Shown: in pieces, positions 26,770 through 36,669 of the stretch
Position numbering within the stretch: the stretch's first letter is position 1
Layout of the letters: every line of letters starts with the position of its first letter
NCBI GenBank assembly: GCA_039619475.1
Contig: CM077115.1
Coordinates: 66,780,864-66,844,863, forward strand
DNA length: 64,000 bases
Direction: 5' to 3'
Origin: Icerya purchasi
Taxonomy: Eukaryota; Arthropoda; Insecta; Hemiptera; Monophlebidae
The notes under the pieces: generated by a model
What the model was told of the DNA's origin: nothing
Database searches by the model: none
What the model saw: the letters and a program-made list of their open reading frames with translations, nothing else
Made by a program: the position numbers and the translations under genes

Positions 26770-27118
26770 ATAATAAAAACAATAAAAAAAGAACTTTTTA
26801 AAAATAGCCTTTTATATTTATACACTAAAGAATAACAAAATAACTTTATTAGTGTGCGACTAGCAGATACGCGTATCTTAACATTAAAATCTAAAACTAC
26901 AAAATATTCAGAAAAATAAAAGCGGGGGTCGCAGATTAATGATTAATGTTTAATTATTAATTTGCGGCCCCCGCTTTTATTTTTCGGAATATTTTGTAGT
27001 TTCAGATTTTAATATTAAGATGCGTATCTGCTAGTCGCACACTAATAAAGTTATTTCGTTATTTTTTAGTGTATAAATATAAAAGGCTATCTTTAAAAAG
27101 GTTTTTATTATTTTTTTT
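26770..27118. repeat. Long near-perfect palindrome (fold-back element)
   Basis: The left arm (to 26933) and the right arm (from 26963) are reverse complements over about 155 bases with only scattered differences. One example is GTGTGCGACTAGCAGATACG at about 26851-26871, repeated in reverse at about 27024-27044. The 29-base centre also pairs partly, leaving a loop of only about 7 bases. The left arm carries an extra A-rich insert of about 13 bases near 26781. Such a molecule would form a hairpin as DNA or RNA. No coding frame is inside. It may be a fold-back MITE or an inverted duplication. Confidence 0.93.
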
Positions 27119-27369
27119 ATTTTTTAGTCTGGACTCTTTACTATGTATTTCAATAAAAAACAATAAATTTAGAATTGTATTTTATTCTATTCAATATCTC
27201 GATTAAAAGGACATTTACAGAAATGTGTGTTACATTTTATTATTAAATAATTGATCGCATTCTTTCAATTATATTGTATTTTGTTTTTCATACAATACGG
27301 AATCCTCAGCACATGAAACACAATGTTTGACTAATCCATTGATATATCACATGACTGGAAAAGAAAATT

Positions 27370-27711
27370 TTTTTTTTTTGAAACTTTCGAACTTTCACCA
27401 CCCCAAGGATCCGATTTTAAAGTTAGAAACCCAAATGTTCCGAAGTAAAGAAATACACAAGGATGTGCATTTTTTTAACCATGTTCAATATTTTTAGCTA
27501 TAAAGCTAAGCCACGAGCGTGGGTTACACCTATATTTTGTGCTTTTTTAAACTTTTGGTAAATTTCCAATGTTTCGTTAAAAAATGAAATACAAACTTGC
27601 TTCCGACAAATAGCGCTCATTCCAACAGTATATCATATACTCATTTTTTTTCAAAAGTTTGAACTCTGGAAGCCCCGAGGGGCTAATTTTAAAGTTGGAA
27701 ACCCACATGTT
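27370..27711. repeat. Diverged direct repeat, ~272-bp offset
   Basis: Two blocks of about 70 bases share TTTTAAAGTTRGAAACCC and an ACATGTT or AAATGTT end (copy 1 to 27439, copy 2 to 27711), offset by 272 bases. A TATATCA-like block upstream of each extends the match. It could be two units of an old tandem repeat or two copies of a dispersed repeat. Confidence 0.6.
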
Positions 27712-28551
27712 GCATATTATTGTATTTTAATCTATAACAAGCATTTCTGCAAAAGGACACTTTTTTAATTCATCGGGAAGTAGGTGAAAAATCGTTCGCA
27801 AGATTCCCCGCAAACAGACAGACAGAATGAATGTACCGGAAACAAATAGAAATATATACCGAGGGTTATATGCAATGGTAAATTTTTTATTTTGAAAAAT
27901 TACAGCGCAGTTTAGAGCCCCCCATCTTACCAAAAAAAAAAACAAAACAAAATACAGCACAGTTCTTGTCATAATTGCGTTTTATAATTTGATCATTATA
28001 AATAAAAGTATATATACTCTTTACATTTAGACGGAGAAATAGTTTTAGATTTTCCTGAATTTTTTTATTTTCAGTGATTAATGCAGAATTTTTGGGTCAA
28101 AAAAAATTACGCTATACGGCACCACGCAAGTAACGAAAAATTTAAAGATATTTTGGTAGTAGAAAACTCGTTTTAAAAATTGATTTTTTTCAACAGTTTA
28201 CAAATTTTTACGATATAAAGAAGTAACACTAATTTTTAAAATTCAATTTTTCCTATTGACAACGCTGTAAATTTATTTTTCACATTTTTCCCTAAAATGC
28301 GACGCCAAATAAATTCTGGCCTTTACAGTACCACCGGCTTATCTTTAAAGTCTTCAATTCGAATCAAGTTTTCTTCGACTGGTGGTGCACTTTATTCTCT
28401 ATAATCACATCATCTCCGGCATTCTCACTTTCTTCTCGGTCTGTTGTATTTCCACCCTTGTTTATATTTTGTTCATATTAAATTTCAACTCGTCCGCGTG
28501 ATATTCTATCGGATTATATTTTTTTCTTGTTTCTTTTTTCTTCTACATAAT

Positions 28552-28863
28552 CAGGGTGACCAGCCAACCGGGAATAAGCTGGAAATTTTGTTAAAAACCC
28601 GTGGGGGGGGGGTAAAAATAACCAAAAACGATATTTTTAATAAAAGAAATCATTTAAAGCGAAAAATGAATACATTTTTAAATGTACTTTACTCGAAATA
28701 AATTACGAAGTTCTGTCTTATTCACATAAAATAAGCTGCGGCGGTCAAATATTACACCAAAATAGTAACAAAAATCTTCTTTTTGTGCAATTCTAGTAAT
28801 CAGGAAATTTTGGACTAAGAAAACCGGGAATTTAAAAATTATTATATTTGAGCGACCGCCATG
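28552..28863. mobile_element. Possible MITE with CAGGGTG-type ends
   Basis: The left end CAGGGTGACCAGCCAA and the reverse complement of the right end CATGGCGGTCGCTCAA agree at roughly 9 of 16 positions. Both ends run into CCGGGAA-type sequence, and GGAAATTTTG occurs near each side. This recalls a common invertebrate repeat with CAGGGTGGCCA termini. The flanking octamers do not clearly match, so the call is tentative. A G10 tract is at 28603-28612. Confidence 0.4.
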
Positions 28864-29755
28864 GTAATATACTTCAAACGCTTAATGCCTAGGGTCCACA
28901 GTGATTCTATAATAAATTCGGTATTAGCAAAAGTGTCGGCAGTATGATTTTAACACTTTACAATTTTAAGCGATTATCAGAAGAACCGTAATTTTCCGGC
29001 GTTATAATTATGTACGATACTTTAAATCTTTTATTTTACATTATTTTTAACGTAAATAATCCGTGTAATTTTGAACATAAAATTTACCGTAATGATAGAC
29101 ATTATATAGAATAAGAATACCGAAGACGAAAAGGAATCCCGATCTGAAATAACAATCCTATTACAGCGAAATATAACACGGTTGCTGAACAAAAGTCGTG
29201 TGTCGATAATATTTTTTTTTTTTTTTGCCTACCTTTTTCTTATCTTCATTATATTTATAATGATTTGTCAAAGTGCGTACGAATTTCTGCGGATATTGAA
29301 AAATTATATTCAAATCAAATATCAAATATCAATTGTATTGTTATGCAAGAAATATTTAAATATAACTTAATTCAGTTTTGAAGCATTTATGCAGATTGCA
29401 CGAGTAGCGGTGTATATAAATTAACGCGTACGCGTTGAATACATATATATGTATCGTATATTCAAACATTTCATAACTTCAGTGAATTAATTAAAAACTG
29501 TTAAGTTTTGTAATATAATAATTCAACTCTTATGTTTACAGTTTGAATTCTGGACGCAATTGAAAATAAACGAACACTATGATAATTATATTCGTCAAAG
29601 TTTTTTACAATTAATTTCGGTTAAAAATTTAAAACTTCAATTTTAAAATATAGGGTCTCTACTATGTATTCCATTTCTTACTCATTTCGGTTTCAATGAG
29701 TTCTTTTACTATGTAACTGCTGCAAAAGTAGCGATTACGATCAAGTGCGTATAAG

Positions 29756-30240
29756 TTTTTTTTTTTTTTTTTTTTTAATGGGCTTGGTGTCAACAATGAC
29801 CCAACTACAAGGACTTGGATCACCTACTCAGATTCTGAGGCGATCGGAGATAGAGAGTATAAAGGAAAGAAGAAGGGGAATAACAGCTAGAGATGGGAAG
29901 TAAAGGATAAATGAAGCATTGAAAGGGGTAGGAAGATCCAACGCAAAGAGTTCGGCGTATAGATGACAGCACTCAGGAAAAAGGCATTCAAAAAGGATAT
30001 GGTTGGGGTCGCATACAAAGGGAGGATCAGTAGAGTGGAGAGGGCAAAAGGGAGAAGGTGAAAGAGAAAAAGAAAAACGAGAAAAAAGGGAAGAAGGGAA
30101 TGACCAAGTCTCAGTCTGATTAAGGAAACAATAGCCGAGTGCCGAGAAATGGGAAGAAATTGGTACGAATTCTGTGAATTGGGAGTAGGCTGTAGGAGGA
30201 GGTAGAAGGAGGAGCGATTGGCAAAAAAGGAAGGGTAGAT
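29756..30240 (-). pseudogene. LINE 3' end with poly(A) tail
   Basis: Read on the minus strand, the frame gives FCPLHST near 30045, then DPNHILFECLFPECC near 30010, the histidine-cysteine tail that follows RNase H in I/R1/Jockey-type LINEs. A hydrophobic C-terminus follows (VIPLLLSFILSISDRLRI), and the sequence ends in VIVDTKPI followed by a run of 21 As on that strand (29756-29776). The long A-run fits the 3' tail of a retrotransposed copy. The frame has one stop near its end. The copy is severely 5'-truncated. Confidence 0.7.
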
Positions 30241-30469
30241 GTCAACCCATAGTCAAGTTATTTTCCCCCTAGAAGCTTAATGCATAGGCGTAGTCGGGAA
30301 TTTTTCGTGGGAAGGGGATATTTTTAAATAACGTTACACCATAGAAACATTTTTCAAATAATTTTTCATTGCAAACCTTATATAATTTTTTTTTTTCTTT
30401 TTTGTTTTGGACCCTCCAACCGGTTATATAGTAAATATAAGAAGGCATAATCAGTAAAAATTTATAAAT

Positions 30470-30720
30470 ATATATATATATATATATATTTTATTACTTA
30501 ATGCGGTCAGTGTTTATATAGGATTTATCGGGCTTTTAGTGTATATTAGATAAACGGGTAAAACAATTAGTACACGTATCAAAGAACACAAAACGGATTG
30601 CACACAAAAATGAGTGAAAAAGTAAGCGTCAGCGGAACAGAAAATAATAACAAAATAGGAGTTTTGACTGAAATCGATAGATTTAAAAATAGACAAGTTA
30701 GAGCAGCCACTAAAATTATA
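30470..30720 (+). pseudogene. Penelope-like element GIY-YIG endonuclease fragment
   Basis: In the frame beginning near 30539 the sequence reads VYIR*TGKTISTRIKEHKTDC, matching the YIGQTGRxxxTRIxEH core of the GIY-YIG nuclease found at the C-terminus of Penelope-like elements. Further on, SAEQKIITK and LKSIDLKID match the next conserved blocks (AEHxxxTxH, then a D-I motif). The glutamine of YIGQTG has become a stop codon and other stops follow, so it is dead. The fragment is only about 60 codons; no RT domain is visible upstream, where an AT repeat (30469-30491) lies. Confidence 0.7.
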
Positions 30721-30735
30721 ATTTAAAAAAATGTT

Positions 30736-31143
30736 ATGTATTTATGTTTATACACAATTATCAGCGTTTGTTCCTTTTTTTTTTTTTTTTTTTGGTTTCT
30801 GAGTCTATCAGCTAATTGTAGCATTGGTTTGTCTAGTCTTATAATATGGTTCTACTTGTTTTTTACATTTTCATATTTTTCTCTTATGATTAATTACAAT
30901 TACGCAATAACATTACAATTAAGAATTATTACATTTCAGCGTTTTTCTATATTTTTTCTTGTGCCATCATATCGCGGGCAAAAAGAGATACATAATTATG
31001 TTCTACGACGTCATAAGGCGAAATTAATTAATTTTATTAATTTACTTTATTGTCCTGTTTATGTTCTTCATTGCTCTATTTCAATTCGTGAACTATCTAA
31101 TGTGGGAGTAGTAAATTCGATATGTTTTCATAAAAATGTATGA
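30736..31143 (+). other. T-rich open stretch, not called a gene
   Basis: A 135-codon open frame starts within T-rich sequence just after the Penelope fragment. It is very hydrophobic because of poly(T). No domain is recognised and it is probably chance. Confidence 0.3.
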
Positions 31144-31149
31144 AGGTTT

Positions 31150-31740
31150 CAGCTCGATAGAATTACCCACTTCGTACCAATAATTGTTACTTGCGCGGAA
31201 GTTTTGAATTAACGTATTCTTCATACCATTACAAGCTCGGTGCTAGTGAGAAGTAGCAGCGTTTGGTGCGATCGACCTAACAATTCTGCGCGATTATCAC
31301 CACAACCAGCGCCTTGCACACTAGACGTGGCTAACGGCTACAGTCTAATTCGCGCGAAAAATCTGCCTCCAGTGTGCACTCACTTTCTTTCTGAAGGGCA
31401 ACTCTAATTTCTGGTGGAAGCATCCGCTGAATTTTAAAAATTTTCTTAATAACAGATCCGGAGGATGCTGCTGATTGTATCTACAGACTCATTCGGCTGT
31501 ATCTCGAATTCCGGCGGTTTTTACGTGTGGCAGTCTGCGACCTGCGCATTATATATGTGCGCAGAATTAGTGGCCGGAGGGAAAAATCAAGTGCATTTTC
31601 ATTGACTCGCGTGACCAATCGCAGCCATGTCGTTTGATATCCCGGACAGTCTTGTATACTGCACTCGGGCGATTGTCAGTCTACCGTTCAAATCGTTTTC
31701 CGGCTAGGTAGACATAACACTTGTGTACGTAACTCTGCGA
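31150..31740. other. GC-richer patch, no recognisable gene
   Basis: A roughly 600-base patch with more G+C and CpG than the surroundings and no repeats that I can see. It could be a regulatory or exonic remnant of a host gene, but I found no conserved peptide or convincing splice-site pair. Confidence 0.25.
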
Positions 31741-32175
31741 ACCTGCTATTTTTTTTTACACTTGTTTATTACTTGCCAGTAATAATATACCCCCCCCATC
31801 CCGCTGCCCCGACTGTATACATGATTCTAAGCATTTTATGCATTCGCATGCACGTGTTCAATTTAGAAATGTATTTCATCTTAATATAAAATTAGAAGTT
31901 AAAATGGAGGTTCGCGAAAAATTCATATTTTCGCCGCTCCGAGGGATACATCAAATTTTTTCATATCGAAAATGTCCAAATTTTAACGCCAACAATGGAG
32001 AAGAATTCGACAACTAAGAAGATATATTTGCATTTTTTCTACGATAATCAAACTTTCAACTTTAAAAAATTTCCCATAGTAATCTTCAAATTAAATCAAA
32101 TTATCATGACGCAAAATTACAATGTTTGTATAACTAAATATAATAACGAAGCACTATGAAGACAACTTTTTTTCA

Positions 32176-32715
32176 TGGACAAAGTAAAATATGATAAATT
32201 ATTTTCGCAATATATTACTTTTATAAAAAAAATACTTAAAAAATTTTATCCCTGAACAAAATAAAAATATGATAAATTACTTTTACAAATAATACCTTAT
32301 TTATATAGAAATACATAAAAATATTTTTCTCGCAACAAAATAAAAATACGACAAATTGCCTTCATAAGCAGTATCTTATTTCTATAAAAATACAAAAAAG
32401 AACATTTTTCTTCGAACAGAATAAAAAATATGATAAATTATTTATGAAACAAGGCACATAATTTTTGTACACAAAGTGCAAATATATATTTTCTTTAAAA
32501 AAGTAAAATATAATAAACAGTTTACAGAGCAAAATGTTACTTTTATAAAAATAAGGGAAACATTTGCCTCTGAACACAGTAAAATATAATAAACCGTTTA
32601 CAGAACAAGAGGTTGTTTTTATTAATAAAACAAAAACTGTTCTTCTGAATGAAATAAAAATATAAATAAATCGCTAATAGAACAGAATATTATTTATATA
32701 AAAATATATACCAAT
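32176..32715. repeat. Old ~78-bp tandem array, 7 diverged copies
   Basis: Seven units start near 32176, 32253, 32332, 32413, 32495, 32571 and 32646, so the period is 75-82 bases. Each begins with a GAACAAAATAAAAATATGAT-like block, has a middle ending in TTTATATAAAAATA, and closes with a CTTCT or CCTC motif before the next unit. Copies differ by many substitutions and small indels, so the array is ancient. The two downstream-middle copies (5 and 6) share AGTAAAATATAATAAAC and look like a closer pair. No open frame is conserved across units. Confidence 0.85.
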
Positions 32716-33190
32716 ATATATATATGTATATACTAGCCTGTCGCTTTATAAAATATTAACAACTTTTTGTATTTAAATGCTTAACTATTAAAAACATATT
32801 AAACCAAAAAACACATTTTTGCGCAAGGTTGTGATTAATCCTAGGCACGTTACTTTTAATAATAAATTTACGAACACTGTATATTATGTGACAGAGTGAT
32901 TTTAACAGTTCTTTGCGTATAACTTTAGAATTTACGAGATTTTAATATTAAGAAGATATAATTTGTTGTTATATTAAATTTTAGAAAATCACATTGTTAA
33001 CCAGTATTTTAAGCGTATCGTTCCTGTATTGGAATATCTGTCTCTTAAATTTAAACTTTTACGCGTTTCTACGCCCAACTGGTTTAATAAAAAATATAGA
33101 TTAGCATTTTTCTCTTTTTCTATTTTTACTTTAATGAAAACAGTCATTCCTCTGTAAAAATTTTAGCTTACCGTAAAATGCTTTATTATA

Positions 33191-33277
33191 CTAAATAAAC
33201 AAATAAGTCCACGTGATGCAGTTACTTAATGTTATATTTTTCAATTTTCATTATACAAACTAAAATTCATGGATCAT

Positions 33278-33308
<31 letters not shown>

Positions 33309-33375
33309 CAACATTTTTATTAAGTTATAAATTACAATTAAATATTGAAATTTCTAACAATATTAAAAAAATTAT
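33191..33375 (+). repeat. Left inverted terminal repeat of Penelope-like element
   Basis: This block recurs in reverse orientation at 35146-35321. Shared stretches include GTGATGCAGTTACTTAATG, then TTATATTTTTC, and later ACATTTTTATTAAGTTATAA with GAAATTTC. The variable middle of this copy holds an (AT)n run (33287-33309). Inverted or direct terminal repeats are known in Penelope-like elements. The pair defines the element limits at about 33191 and 35321. Confidence 0.85.
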
Positions 33376-33469
33376 AAAAACTTAAATTACCTAGACATAA
33401 GTATACAGCTGATAATAAAATAAATTATAAAATATAGCATAAAGGGACACAATCAAATGCAATATTCGA

Positions 33470-33904
33470 GAACACGTCCAACCACCCAAGCACAGACAAA
33501 AATGCAACCTTTAAAGCATATTTGTATAGAAACATAACATACCAATGAGAGTAACAAAAGTAATACTAATGAAATAAATTTAATAAAACAATTGGCATTA
33601 AATAATAAATACCGTCTAATATTATGGACAAAATTAAATCATCAAATAATCGGGAACATAAAAAATATAAGAATAAAGAAAATAAATTAAAAATGAATAA
33701 ACAAAACTGAATGAGCTTCACATATATTCCACACATACATACTTTAACTAAAATTTTTAAAAAGAATAAGATGGCTTATAAAACAAATAACAGAGTATAT
33801 TTAACAAATTATTAGTACTTAACCAAGAAAATCATAAAAATACAGACGTATACGATAAACCGGATATGTATTTATTAAAATGTAATAGGTGCAATGAAAT
33901 ATAT
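33470..33904 (+). pseudogene. Penelope-like element ORF, RT-thumb/linker to start of GIY-YIG
   Basis: Plus-strand frames give NHPSTDKNATFKAYLYRN near 33480 (the HxPxxxKxxxFxxxLxR block), INLIKQLALNN near 33577, FTYIPHIHTLTKIFKKNK near 33722 (the FxYxxxxxxxxxKIF block), MAYKTNNRVYLTNY, and finally YLLKCNRCNEIYV at about 33868-33905, the zinc-binding CxxC and first half of the GIY-YIG core. The frame breaks off exactly where the TIR element at 33905 begins and resumes at 34715. The RT core is absent between the left terminal repeat and this segment, so the element is internally or 5' truncated. Confidence 0.8.
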
Positions 33905-34714
33905 GTGTGACCGCGCGCGTAGAGAAAGGGACCTAAGCGTCAAAAAATTGATTTTTTCCCCTCATAATCTGGTGCGAATAATGTCGGAGAATTGAAAAAA
34001 ATTAATTCCAAGTCTCTAAAATCATTTTTGAGGAAGATAGAGCCGTTAAAGGGGGGGGGGGGAATACAACAAAATTGAAAAAATTTCATTTCACTGATTA
34101 AGCCTTAATGCACTACAAAACTTACAATTACTTACAAAAAAAAAAGGAAAAAAGAAGAAAAATTATTATTCTCATCATAATTATCGGAGCTGGACAATGA
34201 CGAGATTGAGACATTATCATCATTATCATCGGAGTGGATTGATATTGTTTTTCCACCTCTTCGAATTTGTCTATCATAATAATTTTCTAATACAGTTATA
34301 ATTATCAGTAATATTTCGATTTCTCATAGTATACGACATACAGTAAAATAATTATTATAAAATATTTTACCTAATGGTTTCAGAATAAATAAAAACAGTA
34401 AGCAAGCGAGAAATTCCATAACGGAAATAGTATTCGATATGATTGTTCTGAAAAAAAGTGTAAACGACCGAAAATTAAATACTAGTAATAACGTTATTAA
34501 AATTATGGGACGGTTTTTACTCGATTTGAAAGTGTAACATCGGCACTAAATTGTTGCGGCGACTTCACCAATCGTGTTCCCAAGGTTATGCAGCGCCACC
34601 TAACTTGAGAAATGCGCGGGAGGTATGAATCTAATAACTAACTTTAAACTTTAAACAGCCCTCCTGGAAAATTTCATTTTCTACGCTTAGGTCCGTTTCT
34701 CCATGCGCGGTCAC
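33905..34714. mobile_element. ~810-bp TIR element nested in the Penelope GIY-YIG domain
   Basis: The ends are inverted repeats: GTGTGACCGCGCGCG... on the left, and on the right a sequence whose reverse complement is GTGACCGCGCATGG. Both then share GGACCTAAGCGT and a weaker match through an A/T-rich block and CC, giving TIRs of about 35 strong plus 20 weak bases. The insertion splits the codons of NEIYV and GxTKRNFKTR. The site is ATAT-rich, so a target duplication of 2-4 bases (TA, TAT or ATAT) fits. There is no transposase inside. The interior holds a G12 tract (34051-34062) and an ATC-rich stretch. It is a non-autonomous DNA transposon, possibly Tc1/mariner- or Harbinger-like. Confidence 0.85.
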
Positions 34715-34953
34715 ATATATAGGTTAGACAAAAAGAAATTTTAAAACGAGGTATAAAGAACACATATACGCGATTAAATATATGTATGTATTTAGAAAAA
34801 TCAACTTTTACAGATCACATAATAAAAGAAAATCATAATGTAACATATAATATACAAACTGATATGCCCATTTTAAAAATAATAAATAATAATAATAAAC
34901 TATTAAAAATTGCGAAGGAATATTACATAAATAAATTCAAAAACATAACTTAA
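34715..34953 (+). pseudogene. Penelope-like element GIY-YIG domain, second half
   Basis: After the nested element the frame resumes as YIG*TKRNFKTRYKEHIYAIKY, the rest of the YIGQTGRxFKTRxKEH core with a stop replacing glutamine. After a frameshift come FTDHIIKENHN (the AEHLxxxNH block) and MPILKII...KLLKIAKEYYI, the usual C-terminal helix with its conserved glutamate-tyrosine pair. It ends at TAA 34951-34953. GIY-YIG nuclease nicks the target for Penelope-like integration. About 190 bases of AT-rich sequence separate the stop from the right terminal repeat. Confidence 0.8.
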
Positions 34954-35145
34954 ACAAATAATAATTCATTATTCGACATATCAATAGATTGAACACAATT
35001 TAAATATATTTTAATTCCGTTTAATATATTTACACAATTTTATAAATATAATGACAAAATATTGACAACAAATCCAATAAATTTAGTCCATGAATATGTT
35101 TAAATAATCGAAACGAAACTGTCAGACCGTATTTTCTAATTTTTA

Positions 35146-35321
35146 CTATTTTTTAAAAGAATTGTTGGAAATTTCAATGCGTAATTTTTAATTTATAACT
35201 TAATAAAAATGTTATACGTACGTACATAATATGTGTGAGTGTGAATCGTGAATTTCGTATAACGAAAAATATAACATTAAGTAACTGCATCACATGAATT
35301 ATTGTTTATTTGTTTATTTAG
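35146..35321 (-). repeat. Right inverted terminal repeat of Penelope-like element
   Basis: Reverse-complement partner of 33191-33375. It ends with TTTGTTTATTTAG, matching the left start CTAAATAAACAAAT. A GTACGTACATAATATGTGTG stretch replaces the AT run of the left copy. The LINE RNase H relic starts within about 40 bases of it. Confidence 0.85.
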
Positions 35322-35359
35322 CGTAATCTCTTTACAATTAACATTAATTTTATACCTAT

Positions 35360-36060
35360 TCTACGCTCTATTATTTATAGCTCTTCCCGACGCTGATCTT
35401 TCAACAATTTAATCGTTTCCGAATCCATGAATGCTCTTCGGGCTATTTGTTCTTCCTTTCCTACTCGTGCGATTTTTTTTATTCCTCGTATACGCTTGCT
35501 TCAGTCTATACATATCGATTTGCTTTGGGTCTCTGGCCGCGGGGACATAGTGCGTAACGAATTAACGTATTCTCTGGCTCGCTCTGCTGCATCTTCTGGT
35601 CCCCTTTTTTACTGAAACTCCTGCCTCTAATCTGTTATGCTGATGTAAAAAATTCCATATTCCTTGCTAGATCACTTTCCAGCACTTCCTTCTTCTATCT
35701 GTTCGTTTAATCTAGTATTCCATCTTATCCCTAGTTCTATGACTTTTTCCTGCTGCTTTGCTGTCACCTCCGTTATTCGCTTGCCTCGCAATCCCTAATA
35801 TCTTTCTCTCGTTTTCGTTTTTGCTTAACATCTTCTCCAAAGTGTCCTCTTCGTCTAAGTGATTATTCCAATCGTGTATTTTTTGAGTTTCCATCTCTAT
35901 CGACCAAGCGTTCTAATCTGTATGCTACCATCACTCGGGCTTCCCGTTCCTTATTGTGCTTCATACATATTTTTTGGCAGCTCCTACTCCCTATATTATT
36001 CCAGTTCTCAGCGTATTTATACTATCAATCTTTGACAGAATCTCTATCTAACTGACTCTT
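35360..36060 (+). pseudogene. LINE RNase H domain and C-terminal tail relic
   Basis: The frame at 35427-35615 reads SESMNALRAI (SDS motif region), RIRLLQSIHIDLLWVSG, then GDIVRNELTYSLARSAAS. This matches the WVPGHxGIxGNExADxLARxAA block of RNase H in I/R1/Jockey-type LINEs, with GH changed to GR and AD changed to TY. Downstream, ICYADVKNSI near 35630 and APTPYIIPVLSVFILSIFDR near 35985 fit the C-terminal region (compare IIPVLSSFILPVSDHI of the copy at 49000-49625). Several frame breaks mean it is dead. It sits directly beside the Penelope-like element. Confidence 0.75.
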
Positions 36061-36489
36061 TCTCTTCCATCGGATTTGAGTGTATCTGTTTCTCACACGT
36101 TTTATTAAACCCCTTCATTGTTCACTATCATTGAGATTACTTAGATTTTAACGCTATAAAAAACAAAATATTTATCAGAAGTGAAGATTCTAAAGAATAC
36201 AAAATGGATTTGCTTCGGATTTTTTCTGTCCTTCTCAATAGTCAACTCTCTTCTTTCTGCTCAATTTTTTAACCCCCAATTCTTCTACAATTTAAATTTT
36301 TTCATCATCTTTTCTTTTAAATACCCCCCCCCCCTTCATTGTATTAATTTTCCCAACACGTCCTACAAGCCATCTCTACTTATCCCTGTTCTCTGATTCG
36401 TAACCTTTCCCTATTTGCAACTCTGTTCAAATTGACCTTCCTTTTCCGGTGGATTTATTAACGTTTTCGAATCCTTTTTTCTAATCTCC

Positions 36490-36650
36490 TATTCCTCTTC
36501 ATTCTCAAACCTCGGTATCTATTTATCCGGATCCTTATCCTCGATTCTCAACTTCCACTTCTTCGCGCCGCTCAACTGTCTCTATAATCTGCCATTTACG
36601 TTTCGCGTGTAGTCTGCTTATCGTTTTTCTTTATATTCCATTCTGTTCTC
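36490..36650. repeat. Dispersed repeat, copy B (see 9925-10090)
   Basis: Pyrimidine-rich sequence similar to 9925-10090, including TCTTCATTCTCAAACCTC and TCTATAATCTGCC. Here it lies downstream of a LINE RNase H relic on the same strand. Confidence 0.4.
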
Positions 36651-36669
36651 TTCACCCCTCCTCTAGAAT

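Noticed and set aside
30287..30433. Possible short MITE with AGGCGTAGTCGGG start
   Set aside because: The left end resembles common MITE ends but no matching right terminus or target duplication could be seen.
31640..31710. Core promoter from a TCAGT initiator with upstream TATA-like sequence
   Set aside because: The TATA-like element is poor, the downstream element does not fit, and such short motifs are expected by chance.
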